The notes beneath the pieces were generated by a model. The model ran no database searches. It worked only from the letters and a program-made list of their open reading frames with translations, and had not been told where the DNA came from. From NCBI RefSeq assembly GCF_900089775.1, contig NZ_FLOB01000001.1, forward strand, positions 496,001 to 560,000: 64,000 bases of DNA, given 5' to 3'. Each line of letters begins with the position of its first letter. Positions within the stretch are counted from its first letter, which is position 1. This stretch comes from Marinomonas spartinae (GTDB lineage Bacteria; Pseudomonadota; Gammaproteobacteria; Pseudomonadales; Marinomonadaceae). This document shows, one piece after another, positions 36,643-46,202 of the stretch. A program made the translations under genes and the position numbers.

Positions 36643-37947
36643 ATGATGTTATTTCTTTCTAGCAAAAAGCTGAGTAACTCATCAGAAGCTGACATAAATT
36701 TAAAAAACAATGAGTTGACATTAGAGTTAGATTCAATCAAATCGAATACCGCTTATATAAGCTTTAACTCAGACGGCATCATCTTAGATGCAAATAAGAA
36801 ATTTTTATCAACTGTTGGTTACAGTCTGGATGAAATAGTTGGCAAGCATCACAAGATATTTTGCCAAGAAGACTATATAAAAACGCATGAATATCAGTAG
36901 TTTTGGACGGACTTAAAGGCTGGAAAGTCTTGCGGTGGTACTTTCTTACGCTATCAAAAAGACGGTACGCCAATTTATTTAGAGGCGAACTATTTCCCCG
37001 TTGTAGAAGCCGATGGTCGGGTTAGTAAAATCATTAAAATTGCTAATGATATTACTGTGATGCATGAGTCGCTTAAAAATAAAGATGCCATCTTAACAGC
37101 ATTGGACTTGTCGTTAGCCGTCATCGAGTTTGATCCAAAGGGGTTTATTTTAACGGCTAATCGTAACTTTTTATCGACTGTGAACTACACGTTAGAAGAG
37201 GTGCAGGGAAAACACCATAAAATCTTTTGTGATGATGCTTTTTATCGGCAACATCCTGATTTTTGGCGCTCTTTATCGGAAGGGAAGTTCGATACGGGAC
37301 GTTTTAAGCGTTACAGCAAAAACGGTAGTGTCTTGTGGTTAGAAGCGACTTATAACCCGATTTTCGATGAAGATGGCAAGGTCTACAAAGTTATTAAATT
37401 TGCTTCTGATATCACCGAGCGCGTGAATTTGGCGTTTAATGCGGCGGATCAAGCCGTGACAACGTCTGAACAGACGAGCCAAGTCACGTCAAATGCGGTG
37501 CAAGTATTAGAGTCTGCAGTGCAGACATCAAAAGACATCGCAGAAAGGGTTCACACTGCGACGCAAACAGGCTCTGAACTAAAAGTACAATCAAAAAGCA
37601 TTGTTGATATTGTGGTTACCATTCGCTCTATTGCGGACCAAACCAATTTGCTTGCCCTCAATGCAGCCATTGAAGCCGCTAGAGCTGGTGATGCAGGGCG
37701 AGGTTTCTCCGTTGTGGCTGATGAGGTACGAAACTTGGCGGGTAATACCGCTGATGCAACCACTGAAATAGCTCGTGTTGTGGAACAAACTCAAAAATTA
37801 ATTGCTCAAATGGATGAGGTACTTGGGGCCGTATCAGGGATAGCAAATCAAGGGCAACAAAGTATTCATGAAGTGTCTCAAGGGTTAACGGAAATAACGT
37901 CAGGGGTTGCCCGTTTTGTAGATATGGTTGATAAAATGAAGCCATAA
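36643..37947 (+). pseudogene. PAS-PAS chemoreceptor interrupted by an in-frame amber codon
   Basis: One continuous frame of about 434 codons encodes PAS 1 (about 30-140), PAS 2 (about 150-265) and a short soluble MCP signalling domain ([20 protein letters not shown]). A single TAG at 36898-36900 stops it inside PAS 1. The second PAS reads HPDFWRSL where the first reads HEYQ-stop-FWTDL, so the stop most likely replaced a Gln codon (CAG to TAG). Without read-through, the products are an 85-residue fragment and possibly an internal ATG start at 37057 giving a one-PAS receptor of 296 residues. No membrane span: an Aer-like cytoplasmic sensor. Confidence 0.85.
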
Positions 37948-38025
37948 TGTTGCTTCATTAAGCAACCTATACAGATATCTGGTGCTCTTTTAGTCGATAC
38001 CGAAGAGCGCCAGATACACTAGCTG

Positions 38026-38256
38026 TTAATCTGTATCGGATTCTTTTTTTGCGATATTTTGTAAAATATCTTTTGAATTAGCATAGTTGTCGAATAAGGT
38101 TGTGGCTTCTTCCAATGCTTTAAAGCAGTCTACTGACATCATCACAACAGCTGGTTCTTTCCCCCTGTCTATCATGATGGGTGTTTGAGTATCACACACC
38201 TTTTTCATCATGGTGTCTAAATCGGTCTGTAGTGCTGAAGCAGTAACTAACTCCAT
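38026..38256 (-). CDS. Orphan Phd/YefM-type antitoxin
   Basis: A 76-residue protein with the Phd/YefM N-terminal fold: VTASALQTDLDTMMKKVCDTQTPIMIDRGKEPAVVMMSVDCFKALEE. This region binds DNA and dimerises; the C-terminus should bind a toxin. No toxin gene (RelE/YoeB or Doc) lies on either side, so it is an orphan or acts on a distant partner. Confidence 0.75.
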   Translation of the reverse strand: MELVTASALQTDLDTMMKKVCDTQTPIMIDRGKEPAVVMMSVDCFKALEEATTLFDNYANSKDILQNIAKKESDTD

Positions 38257-38439
38257 CTTTGTCTCCGTAACTATGCTATTTGTTATTCATAAGAATGGAA
38301 GACGATTGCTTATTTATCAATAAATCTGATAAGAGTTTTGATGTATTTTTGTACAAAATTGAATGGTATGTTTAGGTCAACATATTGCGAAGATAAAAAT
38401 ATATCATCAACTTCCGTTCTAATGCCAAGGACGCTATAA

Positions 38440-39942
38440 ATGACCATGAATTTTAAACAGAAAATCTGTCCACATCGCTCTTATAACTCTAAGCGTTTTA
38501 ATCCAGATAGCCGCGTTCTTTCTATTTTTGAAAGTGATCGGGGGCGTATTATGAATTCGGCCGCTATTCGCCGTTTACAGCAAAAAACACAAGTGTTTCC
38601 TCTAGAGCGAAATGCCGCAGTACGCAGTCGATTGACTCATTCTATGGAAGTGCAACAAGTAGGCCGTTTTATTAGCCAACAAATCTTTGAAAGACTGACA
38701 GCGCAAGATATAGCGAATTATGGTTTAGATGGGCTGGAAAGGCAGTTTGAGTCCATTGTTGAAATGTCTTGTTTAATGCACGACGTGGGGAACCCATCCT
38801 TTGGGCACTTTGGGGAAGAAGCTATAAAACAGTGGTTTCAGGATCACATAGAGGTGCTTTTCAAACGTGATGATATTAAAGACCCAAAGGAAGTCTTATC
38901 ACCATTGAAGCAAGACATTTGTCACTTTGAGGGCAATGCTCAGGCGTTGCGTATCGTGCATTCGTTGCTCACATTAAATCTTACCTATACCCAGATGTCA
39001 GGCATCATTAAATACACCCGTCGCGCGGATCAACCTAAGCCAGATGAGCATGACTCACAAAGTTACCTGAAAAAGAAAGTCGGCTACTATTTAAGTGAAG
39101 CCCCTATCATCAAAGACATTAACGAGACATTGGGAATACAAGAGGGCTGTCGTTCGCCATTTGCCTATGTGATGGAGGCTGCAGACGATATCTCTTACTG
39201 CATTGCGGACATTGAGGATGCCGTTGAAAAAGGCATACTTAAATTCGACGAGCTTCTAGGCAAGTTAAAAGAAGAATTTCAGGAGTGTGTGGAAAGCGAA
39301 AAATATTCTTTTAGCGAAGACGAAAAAGGTTTAATGGAAAAGCTCATTGAAACGAATCTTTGGCGCTATAAAAAAACAAAAATCGACAGTGATTTTTTTG
39401 TGCCTTTTCGAGTGGCTATCAATACACAAGCTGTAAAACATGCCAGTAAACAGTTTGTGGATAACTTAGAAGCGATTTATGATGGTAGCTATAATCAAGC
39501 GTTAGTAGAAGATAAGAGTAGTAGTCACGCTATATTACAAACGCTCAAATCCGTCGCCTTTAAATACGTGTTTTGTGCTAAAGAAGTTCAAAAGCAAGAG
39601 TTGCAAGGCTATCGCATCATCAATGGGTTGCTCGACATCTACAAACCTCTACTCAGCTTGGATAAAGCTACCTTTACCGACATTCTTAACAAAGTAGACA
39701 AAACGCCCATTTATGAGACCCGTCTATTCAATAAGCTCTCGGGCAAACACCTCGCTGCTTATCAACAAGCTATTGGCAACTTGAGTGAATTCAAAAAACA
39801 CTTCGAAAACAGCGACCTTAAATCCATCAGCGACAACGCTTGGGAACTCTATTTCCGTTGTCGTTTAATCCAAGACTACATTAGCGGCATGACAGACCAA
39901 TTCGCCTACGACGAATATCGCGCCTTGCATGTGATTGATTAG
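38440..39942 (+). CDS. dgt: dGTP triphosphohydrolase
   Basis: Hydrolyses dGTP to deoxyguanosine and triphosphate. The 500-residue protein has HD-domain metal ligands in [15 protein letters not shown] (His) and [16 protein letters not shown] (HD), and further Asp in [20 protein letters not shown]. Length and motifs match E. coli-type Dgt. Relatives protect against phages by lowering dGTP, so a defence role is possible. AAGGA precedes the ATG. Followed by an acetyltransferase gene starting 13 bases after its stop. Confidence 0.93.
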   Translation: MTMNFKQKICPHRSYNSKRFNPDSRVLSIFESDRGRIMNSAAIRRLQQKTQVFPLERNAAVRSRLTHSMEVQQVGRFISQQIFERLTAQDIANYGLDGLERQFESIVEMSCLMHDVGNPSFGHFGEEAIKQWFQDHIEVLFKRDDIKDPKEVLSPLKQDICHFEGNAQALRIVHSLLTLNLTYTQMSGIIKYTRRADQPKPDEHDSQSYLKKKVGYYLSEAPIIKDINETLGIQEGCRSPFAYVMEAADDISYCIADIEDAVEKGILKFDELLGKLKEEFQECVESEKYSFSEDEKGLMEKLIETNLWRYKKTKIDSDFFVPFRVAINTQAVKHASKQFVDNLEAIYDGSYNQALVEDKSSSHAILQTLKSVAFKYVFCAKEVQKQELQGYRIINGLLDIYKPLLSLDKATFTDILNKVDKTPIYETRLFNKLSGKHLAAYQQAIGNLSEFKKHFENSDLKSISDNAWELYFRCRLIQDYISGMTDQFAYDEYRALHVID

Positions 39943-39955
39943 GGAAGGAGGAAGA

Positions 39956-40594
39956 ATGAAAGGGCCCAACCCAGATAACAAAGTGCCGATGAAGGGCTTC
40001 CCACAAGTGGGTTATCTTAAAAATTTCATTACCCGAGACAATGTAATCGTTGGCGATTACACCTATTACGACGACCCTGAAGGGCCAGAACGCTTCGAAA
40101 GTAATGTGCTTTATCACTTTGATTTTATTGGTGATAAACTCATTATTGGCAAGTTCTGCGCCATCGCGAAAGACGTCACATTCATTATGAATGGCGCAAA
40201 CCATGCTAACAAAGGCTTTTCTACCTATCCCTTTTACATCTTCGGTAACGGCTGGGAAAAAGCGGCTCCCCAAGCAGGAGACCTACCCTACAAAGGGGAT
40301 ACCGTCGTCGGGCATGATGTCTGGATTGGCTACGACGCCACTATCATGCCTGGTGTTCACATCGGCCATGGCGCCATCATTGCCAGCAAATCTGTTGTTA
40401 CCGCAGATGTGCCAGCTTATAGTGTCGTTGGTGGGAATCCCGCCAAGGTGATTAAGTACCGGTTCGACGCGAAAACCATTCAAGCACTGCAAGACATTGC
40501 TTGGTGGGATTGGAGTGTCGAGAAAATTACCCAATCTTTAGACGCCATCGTCGGTGTGGATCTAAGTCGTTTACAAGCAGCAAAGAACGCTTAA
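39956..40594 (+). CDS. CatB/Vat-type xenobiotic acetyltransferase
   Basis: A 212-residue left-handed beta-helix acyltransferase using acetyl-CoA. Family features are [15 protein letters not shown] (catalytic His), [33 protein letters not shown] and [16 protein letters not shown]. These enzymes acetylate chloramphenicol or streptogramins in some hosts; environmental members may act on other compounds. ATG 39956 has GGAAGGAGG upstream. It may be cotranscribed with dgt and the next two genes. Confidence 0.88.
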   Translation: MKGPNPDNKVPMKGFPQVGYLKNFITRDNVIVGDYTYYDDPEGPERFESNVLYHFDFIGDKLIIGKFCAIAKDVTFIMNGANHANKGFSTYPFYIFGNGWEKAAPQAGDLPYKGDTVVGHDVWIGYDATIMPGVHIGHGAIIASKSVVTADVPAYSVVGGNPAKVIKYRFDAKTIQALQDIAWWDWSVEKITQSLDAIVGVDLSRLQAAKNA

Positions 40595-40615
40595 TAGTCT
40601 AGGAGTTCTAATCAA

Positions 40616-41071
40616 ATGACAATCGACATTCGTGCTATCCAAATAACCGATGCCGCTGCTTGGTCCGCCCTAAGAGTTGAGTTCTTGCCAGAAATCAAAG
40701 ACATTAGCCAAACGGAAGTCGACGCCTTTTTTCAAGGTACGTATCCTAATGTACGAGAAGTATTGGTGGCGTTTGATGACTCACAAAAGATGGTTGGCTT
40801 TATCGAGCTGAACCTACGGGAAAATGTCCCTGGAAGCCGCCAGCAAACTACGCCTTACATTGAAGCTTGGTTTGTTTCACCGGATTACCAAGGAAGAGGA
40901 ATTGGCAAGACCTTAATATACGCCGCCGAAGAGTGGGCAACACAGCAAGGGTTTCAGGAACTGGCGAGCGATGCCCCCATTACCAATAAGAAAAGCATCC
41001 ATCTTCAAAAACAACTTGGTTTTAACGAAATAGAGCGTGTAGTCTGTTTGCTTAAGCCTTTGAGAGGATAA
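40616..41071 (+). CDS. GNAT acetyltransferase resembling AAC(6')
   Basis: A 151-residue GNAT-fold protein. The acetyl-CoA motif A is VSPDYQGRGIGKTLIYAAEEWA, followed by ELASDAPITNKKSIHLQKQLGFNEIERVV, a pattern shared with aminoglycoside 6'-N-acetyltransferases of the Acinetobacter type. Activity on aminoglycosides is not certain. AGGAG ribosome site; 21 bases after the CatB-like gene. Confidence 0.8.
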   Translation: MTIDIRAIQITDAAAWSALRVEFLPEIKDISQTEVDAFFQGTYPNVREVLVAFDDSQKMVGFIELNLRENVPGSRQQTTPYIEAWFVSPDYQGRGIGKTLIYAAEEWATQQGFQELASDAPITNKKSIHLQKQLGFNEIERVVCLLKPLRG

Positions 41072-41076
41072 ATATT

Positions 41077-41472
41077 ATGATCAAACAAGTCGGCCCTACC
41101 GTAATCCAACCCAAGCACAAAGCAAGCTGTCATTGTGGTGCGGTTGAATTGGAATTAACCTTGCCAAACGGCATCGAAAACCCAAGGCGCTGTGATTGCT
41201 CTATTTGTCGTCGTAAGGGCGCCATTGTGGCTTCCGTCACATTGGAGAACCTGCGTATTGTCAAAGGCCATGATGTACTAAAGCTTTATCAATTTAATAC
41301 CCACACCGCTAAACATTTTTTCTGTTCAAACTGTGGTATTTACACCCATCATCAACGTCGATCCGCACCCACACAATATGGCTACAATATCGGCTGCTTA
41401 GAAGGGGTGAACCCTTATGATCTTGGTGACGTTGTAGTAAACGATGGTGTGAACCATCCGGCTGATCGATAA
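41077..41472 (+). CDS. GFA/CENP-V family zinc protein
   Basis: A 131-residue protein of the glutathione-dependent formaldehyde-activating (GFA) family with Cys zinc ligands in CHCGAVELEL, RCDCSICRRKGAI and FFCSNCGIYTHH. Substrate unknown; GFA proteins bind glutathione adducts. Five bases after the GNAT gene, so part of the same operon. Its last 19 codons have a decayed copy at 42028-42086. Confidence 0.88.
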   Translation: MIKQVGPTVIQPKHKASCHCGAVELELTLPNGIENPRRCDCSICRRKGAIVASVTLENLRIVKGHDVLKLYQFNTHTAKHFFCSNCGIYTHHQRRSAPTQYGYNIGCLEGVNPYDLGDVVVNDGVNHPADR

Positions 41473-41529
41473 AGTCTAATCTGGAAAGCTTCCTAAGCGT
41501 TACAGTAACTCAGTACAGGGAAGGTACTA

Positions 41530-42027
41530 ATGAAAAATGACATAATAGTCCATGATTCAGATTTCATTAATCCATATCCACCATTTCAGTATGTGATATG
41601 TTTTTTAATCACGACGATCTTAAGTATTTTTACAATATCCATTAGTTTTGCAGATATTGGAGAGAGCTTAAACATAGATTCAGACATTTCTTTTATAGGA
41701 AGTATGTTGATAGGGCTTCCCTGTTTTATGTTTGTCAATCTGAAAATTGCTTGGGGACACCTCTCTTATATAATAATATTAAAGCTTTTTTATGGTATTA
41801 CTTTATTGTTAACCCTGATCAATACAGGCGTTAACTTTACAACAATAGCAGAGATATCTAACGAGCAATATGTGAGATTAATATCTGTATCAGTCAGTAT
41901 TATTGTGCTTTTTATACTTTACTCTGAGACATACTGTGGCTTTGTCACTTATCGAAAACACCATATTCGTGTTATGTATAAATTGCGTGATGGTAAACCA
42001 CTGGAAGAAATTAAGGTCGAAGACTGA
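41530..42027 (+). CDS. Unknown four-span membrane protein
   Basis: A 165-residue AT-rich gene for a membrane protein with four likely spans (about 20-42, 55-75, 83-105, 120-140) and a basic C-terminus. GGAAGG ribosome site. No family recognised. It lies between the GFA gene and a decayed copy of the GFA 3' end, so it was probably inserted. Composition differs from the neighbours. Confidence 0.65.
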   Translation: MKNDIIVHDSDFINPYPPFQYVICFLITTILSIFTISISFADIGESLNIDSDISFIGSMLIGLPCFMFVNLKIAWGHLSYIIILKLFYGITLLLTLINTGVNFTTIAEISNEQYVRLISVSVSIIVLFILYSETYCGFVTYRKHHIRVMYKLRDGKPLEEIKVED

Positions 42028-42086
42028 TTTCCCCTATGATCTTAGTGAGGTTATGGTAAACAGTAGCGTAAATCTCCTAGCTAATA
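42028..42086 (+). pseudogene. Remnant of the GFA gene 3' end
   Basis: Translates to PYDLSEVMVNSSVNLLANR, clearly related to the true GFA C-terminus PYDLGDVVVNDGVNHPADR (from about 41413). The DNA match is visible over about 59 bases with scattered substitutions. Together the two copies bracket the unknown membrane gene. Confidence 0.72.
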
Positions 42087-42096
42087 GAGGTAACGA

Positions 42097-42705
42097 GTGA
42101 GTCAAAATACTTTACCAGATCATGAGTGTCCACATCGTTGTGCATGGGCCGACTCCGCGCCAGATTTCCCCCATTATCATGATAACGAGTGGGGTTTTCC
42201 TGTCGGAGATGATCAGCGTTTGTTTGAAAAGCTCTGTCTGGAAACCTTTCAATCCGGCCTGAGTTGGCGAACCATTCTGAGTAAGCGAGAAAATTTTCGT
42301 TCAGCCTTTGCGCAATTCGACTTTCATAAAGTGGCGCAGTTTGGCGAGCAAGAAATCGCCGAGTTGCTTGACAACGGAGGCATCGTTCGTAATAAACGCA
42401 AAATCCTCGCTGTCATCAACAACGCCAAACGTGCCCTAGAAATGGTTGATCAAGAAGGATCTTTGGCTACGTTTATCTGGCGTTATGAACCCGATGAAAA
42501 TACCCTTCCTCCCCCCGAAACTCAAACCACCTGCGCAGAATCCATTGCCCTTTCCAAAGAACTCAAAAAACGCGGCTGGCAATTTGTCGGCCCAACCACC
42601 CTGTACGCCTTTATGCAATCCATGGGACTCATCAACGACCATGCAGAACACTGCTTTATGCGAGAAGAAGTTGATCGAGCGAGGAAAGGGTTTGTGAGGC
42701 CATGA
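42097..42705 (+). CDS. tag: DNA-3-methyladenine glycosylase I
   Basis: Base-excision repair enzyme removing 3-methyladenine. 202 residues; motifs CPHRCAWADSAPDFPHYHDNEWGFPV and GLINDHAEHCF include the Cys/His zinc ligands of Tag, and YAFMQSMGLINDH is the C-terminal helix. GTG start with GAGG upstream. A decayed copy of its 3' end lies beyond the toxin-antitoxin pair at 43386. Confidence 0.94.
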   Translation: MSQNTLPDHECPHRCAWADSAPDFPHYHDNEWGFPVGDDQRLFEKLCLETFQSGLSWRTILSKRENFRSAFAQFDFHKVAQFGEQEIAELLDNGGIVRNKRKILAVINNAKRALEMVDQEGSLATFIWRYEPDENTLPPPETQTTCAESIALSKELKKRGWQFVGPTTLYAFMQSMGLINDHAEHCFMREEVDRARKGFVRP

Positions 42706-42725
42706 AAAACATCCATGCGATGTGA

Positions 42726-43025
42726 TCATTTTTGAGTATGAATCACGGCTTTTAAGTCAAAGTTAAGGGATTTAAGCACCTTTACTATGGTGTCGAATTG
42801 CGGCCGAGAACCGGATCGCAGGGCTTTGTAAAGACTTTCCCGTCCTAACCCACTGTCTTTAGCTATCTGCGTCATGCCTCGCGCTTTGGCAATATGGCCA
42901 AGAGCATGAATGAGCTCATCGGTATCACCATCCTCAAGCACAATAGATAAATAAGCAGCAATATCTTCGTCTGTACGAAGTTGCTCTGCCATATCAAAGT
43001 TGGTCAATTCTTTTATTGAAGTCAT
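42726..43025 (-). CDS. Addiction-module antidote protein, XRE-like HTH (HigA-like)
   Basis: A 99-residue antitoxin of the addiction module antidote family that partners Gp49/RelE-type toxins. The helix-turn-helix is MTQIAKDSGLGRESLYKALRSG, and the N-terminus FDMAEQLRTDEDIAAYLSIVLEDGD is typical. Its ATG (43025) overlaps the stop of the ancestral toxin frame at 43022 (ATGA). The toxin gene upstream is frameshifted, so the antitoxin now stands alone functionally. Confidence 0.88.
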   Translation of the reverse strand: MTSIKELTNFDMAEQLRTDEDIAAYLSIVLEDGDTDELIHALGHIAKARGMTQIAKDSGLGRESLYKALRSGSRPQFDTIVKVLKSLNFDLKAVIHTQK

Positions 43026-43322
43026 GTCGTTTCATCCAGTTTTATAGCTCGCTGTTTAGCCAATTCTATGTCTCTGCTTTGCGTCGATTTATTGCCACCA
43101 GCCAACATTATGATCAAAGTCGTCCCTCGTTGGACGTAATACATTCTCCAGCCTGGTCCATAATGCTCTCATTTCATACAAACCATCACCTACAGGCTTA
43201 ACATCGCCAAGTAATCCACGTGACGCCTTTTCTAGACGGCGGGCTAAACGAATTCTAGTCGAGTGATCTTTTAGCCGACGCAGCCAAAGGCTGAACTCAT
43301 CCGTGAGTTTAATATCATACAT
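43022..43322 (-). pseudogene. RelE/ParE (Gp49-like) toxin gene broken by a frameshift
   Basis: The first part reads MYDIKLTDEFSLWLRRLKD to GDVKPVGDGLYEMR. The conserved family end (YGPGWRMYYVQRGTTLIIML, then AGGNKSTQSRDIELAKQRA) is present in another frame down to a TGA that overlaps the antitoxin start. The frame breaks around 43166, consistent with a two-base deletion (or one-base insertion). As it stands the first frame runs into 33 unrelated residues and stops at 43089. So toxin activity is probably lost while the antitoxin is kept. Confidence 0.88.
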
Positions 43323-43385
43323 AAAACAATCCGTATCCACTTGAATACAGTATGGTTGTTTTTTAACCTAATCTCAATGTTTTTT

Positions 43386-43437
43386 ACATTCATGCAAGCC
43401 ATGGGACTCATCAACGGCCACGCGAAAAGTTATTAAA
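43386..43437 (+). pseudogene. Remnant of the tag gene 3' end
   Basis: Translates to TFMQAMGLINGHAKSY then stop, matching the Tag helix FMQSMGLINDHAEHC (from about 42608). The DNA is nearly identical over about 35 bases. Same orientation as tag; the two copies bracket the toxin-antitoxin pair. Confidence 0.8.
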
Positions 43438-43738
43438 GCCAACCTTTCCAAGAACAAAAACAGCGCTTGAACTAATCTATAACCATGTAGATCATCAGTA
43501 CCTGCATCTTGCCAGATGAGTATCTAAACTGTGATTTAAGGCAGGTGTGCCTATAGGCGATGCGCTAAAGAATGGAAAGGTTTTAAAGGATAGAGTGGTC
43601 TCTTATATGAGAGGGTTGCAGAAGAATCCGAATCGAATCAAAAAGTACTGTAAACACAATTCGATCTGTTATGCGGCATAGAAGATATAAATCTCCGCCG
43701 GGTTAATAACAAAGGGGAAGTTTGATGGGTAAGCCGAT
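43438..43738. other. Gene-free stretch after the tag remnant
   Basis: No coding sequence recognised. It may be further decayed DNA from the insertion. Confidence 0.4.
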
Positions 43739-44644
43739 CTAATAACTTGAAGCCATTTTCTCCACCAAATAATCCACAAAGACTCTAACTCGTGCTGGCA
43801 TATGTTGTCCGCCAATAAACATTGCATGGATAACTTCCTTGTCCTGTGGGTTGAAGTCTTCCAATAAAGGGACGAGTTGACCCGATGCGAGGGCTTTTTC
43901 AATATGAAAGTTCCCCACTCGGGTAATGCCAATGTCCTCCATCACCAGTTCGACTAGCGTTTCCCCATTGTTGGAGGTCATATTGCCTTTGATGGGTAAA
44001 ATATAGTCTTCGCCGTTTTCACGAAATGGCCAGCCCGGTTCTAGCCGCTGAAAACTAAAATCCAGACAATTAAAATGCTGCAAATCCGCTGGCGTTTTAG
44101 GGATTCCGGCTTGTGCTAAGTAGTTCGGTGTGGCAATAACTGTTCTACCTGTTTCCCCAAGGCGTCTTGCGGTTAAATTGCTGTCGGGTAGCGGACCAAA
44201 ACGAATTGCGACGTCAATATGACCATCTGCCACATTGCTAATCTTATCACTCACTTCGACTTCGATTTTAATATTGGGATAACGTTGCAAAAACTCTTTA
44301 TATAAGGGAATCATGGTCAAACGGCTATAAGCTGTTGGGGTACTGACTTTGATTAATCCGCTTGGGTTTGCTCTATCAGCGATTGTGCGCTCAGTTTCTT
44401 CTAGATCTTTCAAAATACGCCGAGCAGCAAGGGCATAGGATTTGCCTTCACTGGTTAAGTAAAGTTTGCGGGTAGAGCGAACAAGCAGACGAACCCCTAA
44501 ACGCTTCTCTATTCTTGTCATCATGCGGCTCACTGCCGAGGGGGTGAGCCCCTGTGCTCTTGCGGCGCCACTTAAACTTCCCGTCATGGCAACGGCTAAG
44601 AATGTTTCCATCTCGGTGGTTTTATCAACTTTTACTTGCTTCAT
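43739..44644 (-). CDS. LysR family transcriptional regulator
   Basis: About 301 residues: N-terminal winged helix (AVAMTGSLSGAARAQGLTPSAVSRMMTRIEKRLGVRLLVRSTRKLYLTSEG) and a periplasmic-binding-like effector domain. ATG 44644 chosen; a TTG at 44656 would add four residues. It is divergent from the MFS gene at 44744 and probably controls it. Confidence 0.92.
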   Translation of the reverse strand: MKQVKVDKTTEMETFLAVAMTGSLSGAARAQGLTPSAVSRMMTRIEKRLGVRLLVRSTRKLYLTSEGKSYALAARRILKDLEETERTIADRANPSGLIKVSTPTAYSRLTMIPLYKEFLQRYPNIKIEVEVSDKISNVADGHIDVAIRFGPLPDSNLTARRLGETGRTVIATPNYLAQAGIPKTPADLQHFNCLDFSFQRLEPGWPFRENGEDYILPIKGNMTSNNGETLVELVMEDIGITRVGNFHIEKALASGQLVPLLEDFNPQDKEVIHAMFIGGQHMPARVRVFVDYLVEKMASSY

Positions 44645-44743
44645 TTGTGAATCCAATGCAAAACAGAATCGCTTTTTTACCCACTATTCAGGGTTAGGTT
44701 GTCTCGTTATATTCCCTAATATCATAAATAAACGGGGATTAAT

Positions 44744-45919
44744 ATGAAGATTAACTTTCCATTAATGGCGTTGGCCATGGGCGCTTTTGGAATTGGCGTC
44801 ACGGAATTTTCTCCCATGGGGATGTTGCCAGTGATTGCCGGGGATTTGGGTGTTTCTATTCCGACAGCTGGCATGCTTATTAGCGCTTACGCGTTTGGTG
44901 TATTAATTGGGGCGCCTGTTATGACTTTACTGTGCGCAAATATGCCACGACGTCGTTTGTTGGTGTTGTCCATGGGAATTTTTACCGTGGGGAATGCCAT
45001 CAGTGCTATGGCTGACAGCTACAGTGCGTTGATGGTTGGGCGTATTATCACATCGTTGAATCACGGTATGTTTTTTGGCATTGGCGCCGTCGTTGCCACG
45101 AATATAGTACCGCCGAATAAACGGGCGGGCGCTGTTGCCGCGATGTTTTCGGGTCTTACCATTGCCACCATTGGTGGGGTGCCATTAGCCAGCTTTATTG
45201 GCACCGCATTCGGTTGGCGAAGTGCATTTTGGGGAATAGCCGCGATTGGTGTAATGGTGATGGTCGCGTTACGAGTCAGCTTGCCGCCATTAGTCAATCA
45301 AGAGAAGGCGAACATTCGCAATGAGTTAACGGTGTTAGGTAAAGGGCCTGTTTTGGCCGCGCTACTGCTAACGGTGGTGGGAGCCAGTTCGATGTTTACC
45401 GTATTCACTTACATTGTGCCTATCTTGCAACAAGAAACCCATGAGTCCACAGCCTTTGTGACCGCTATGTTAGTGCTTTATGGTGCTGGGCTTGCCGTGG
45501 GGAATATCCTTGGCGGACGTTATGCGGATCGTTCTCTCTACGGGACCTTGATTGCGTCGTTAATCGCGGCGATTTTGCTATTGGTTATTTTTGCATTGGT
45601 GATGTCTTCTCCGGTTATGGTAGTCCCCCTTATCTTTCTCTGGGGAGTGGCCAGCTTTGCGGTGGTTCCACCCTTGCAATCCTTGGTGGTTCACGAAGCC
45701 AGCGAAGCACCGAACTTGGCATCTGCTATGAACATTGGTGCCTTTAATCTCGGCAATGCAATTGGGGCAGCCTTAGGTGGTGGCGTCATAAGCATGGGAT
45801 TGGGTTTGCCTGCGGTCGCGTTAGCCGGAGCGGGAACCACTGCGCTTGGGTTGTTTATGGTACTGGTGTTAAAACGAGGCCCGTCAAACCAAGGTAATGA
45901 ACAAGTCACCTCTTCCTAA
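44744..45919 (+). CDS. MFS efflux transporter (YdhP/AraJ-like)
   Basis: A 391-residue inner-membrane protein with twelve spans. Family features are GVTEFSPMGMLPVIAGDLGVSIPTAG near the N-terminus, GAPVMTLLCANMPRRRLL and FGIGAVVATNIVPPNKRAGAVA. Drug:H+ antiporter-1 type. Substrate unknown. Divergent from a LysR regulator, a standard regulator-target pair. Confidence 0.9.
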   Translation: MKINFPLMALAMGAFGIGVTEFSPMGMLPVIAGDLGVSIPTAGMLISAYAFGVLIGAPVMTLLCANMPRRRLLVLSMGIFTVGNAISAMADSYSALMVGRIITSLNHGMFFGIGAVVATNIVPPNKRAGAVAAMFSGLTIATIGGVPLASFIGTAFGWRSAFWGIAAIGVMVMVALRVSLPPLVNQEKANIRNELTVLGKGPVLAALLLTVVGASSMFTVFTYIVPILQQETHESTAFVTAMLVLYGAGLAVGNILGGRYADRSLYGTLIASLIAAILLLVIFALVMSSPVMVVPLIFLWGVASFAVVPPLQSLVVHEASEAPNLASAMNIGAFNLGNAIGAALGGGVISMGLGLPAVALAGAGTTALGLFMVLVLKRGPSNQGNEQVTSS

Positions 45920-46202
45920 TCAACAAGCGGGGACTGTTTAAGTATTAGTCAAAGCTTCCCCACACCAACCTTTGAATTACTTAGCTCTTCGATATGGGGC
46001 TAAGTTTTGTTCTTTTTTTAGTTTTTTTATTAAGCACATACAAAAAATAACTTTAAACCGTGAGAAGCTAACAAGTCGTCTGTAGAACATGCGATTGTCT
46101 TTACTGTATAAGTTGAGTAGCAATTTGTAATAACTTTTCTAACCGCAATAAAAAATAAGCCAACTATTCATTACGCCAGTTTACTTTATAGGACGTGCCT
46201 GC

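Noticed and set aside
36898..36900. Amber codon as pyrrolysine
   Set aside because: Pyrrolysine use is not expected in this lineage and no pyl genes are seen; a Gln codon mutated to TAG is simpler.
39956..43340. Integron cassette array (catB, aac(6')-like and GFA genes are common cassette contents)
   Set aside because: Gaps between the first genes are only 5-21 bases, no attC-like sites or integrase gene are visible, and two genes are on the opposite strand.
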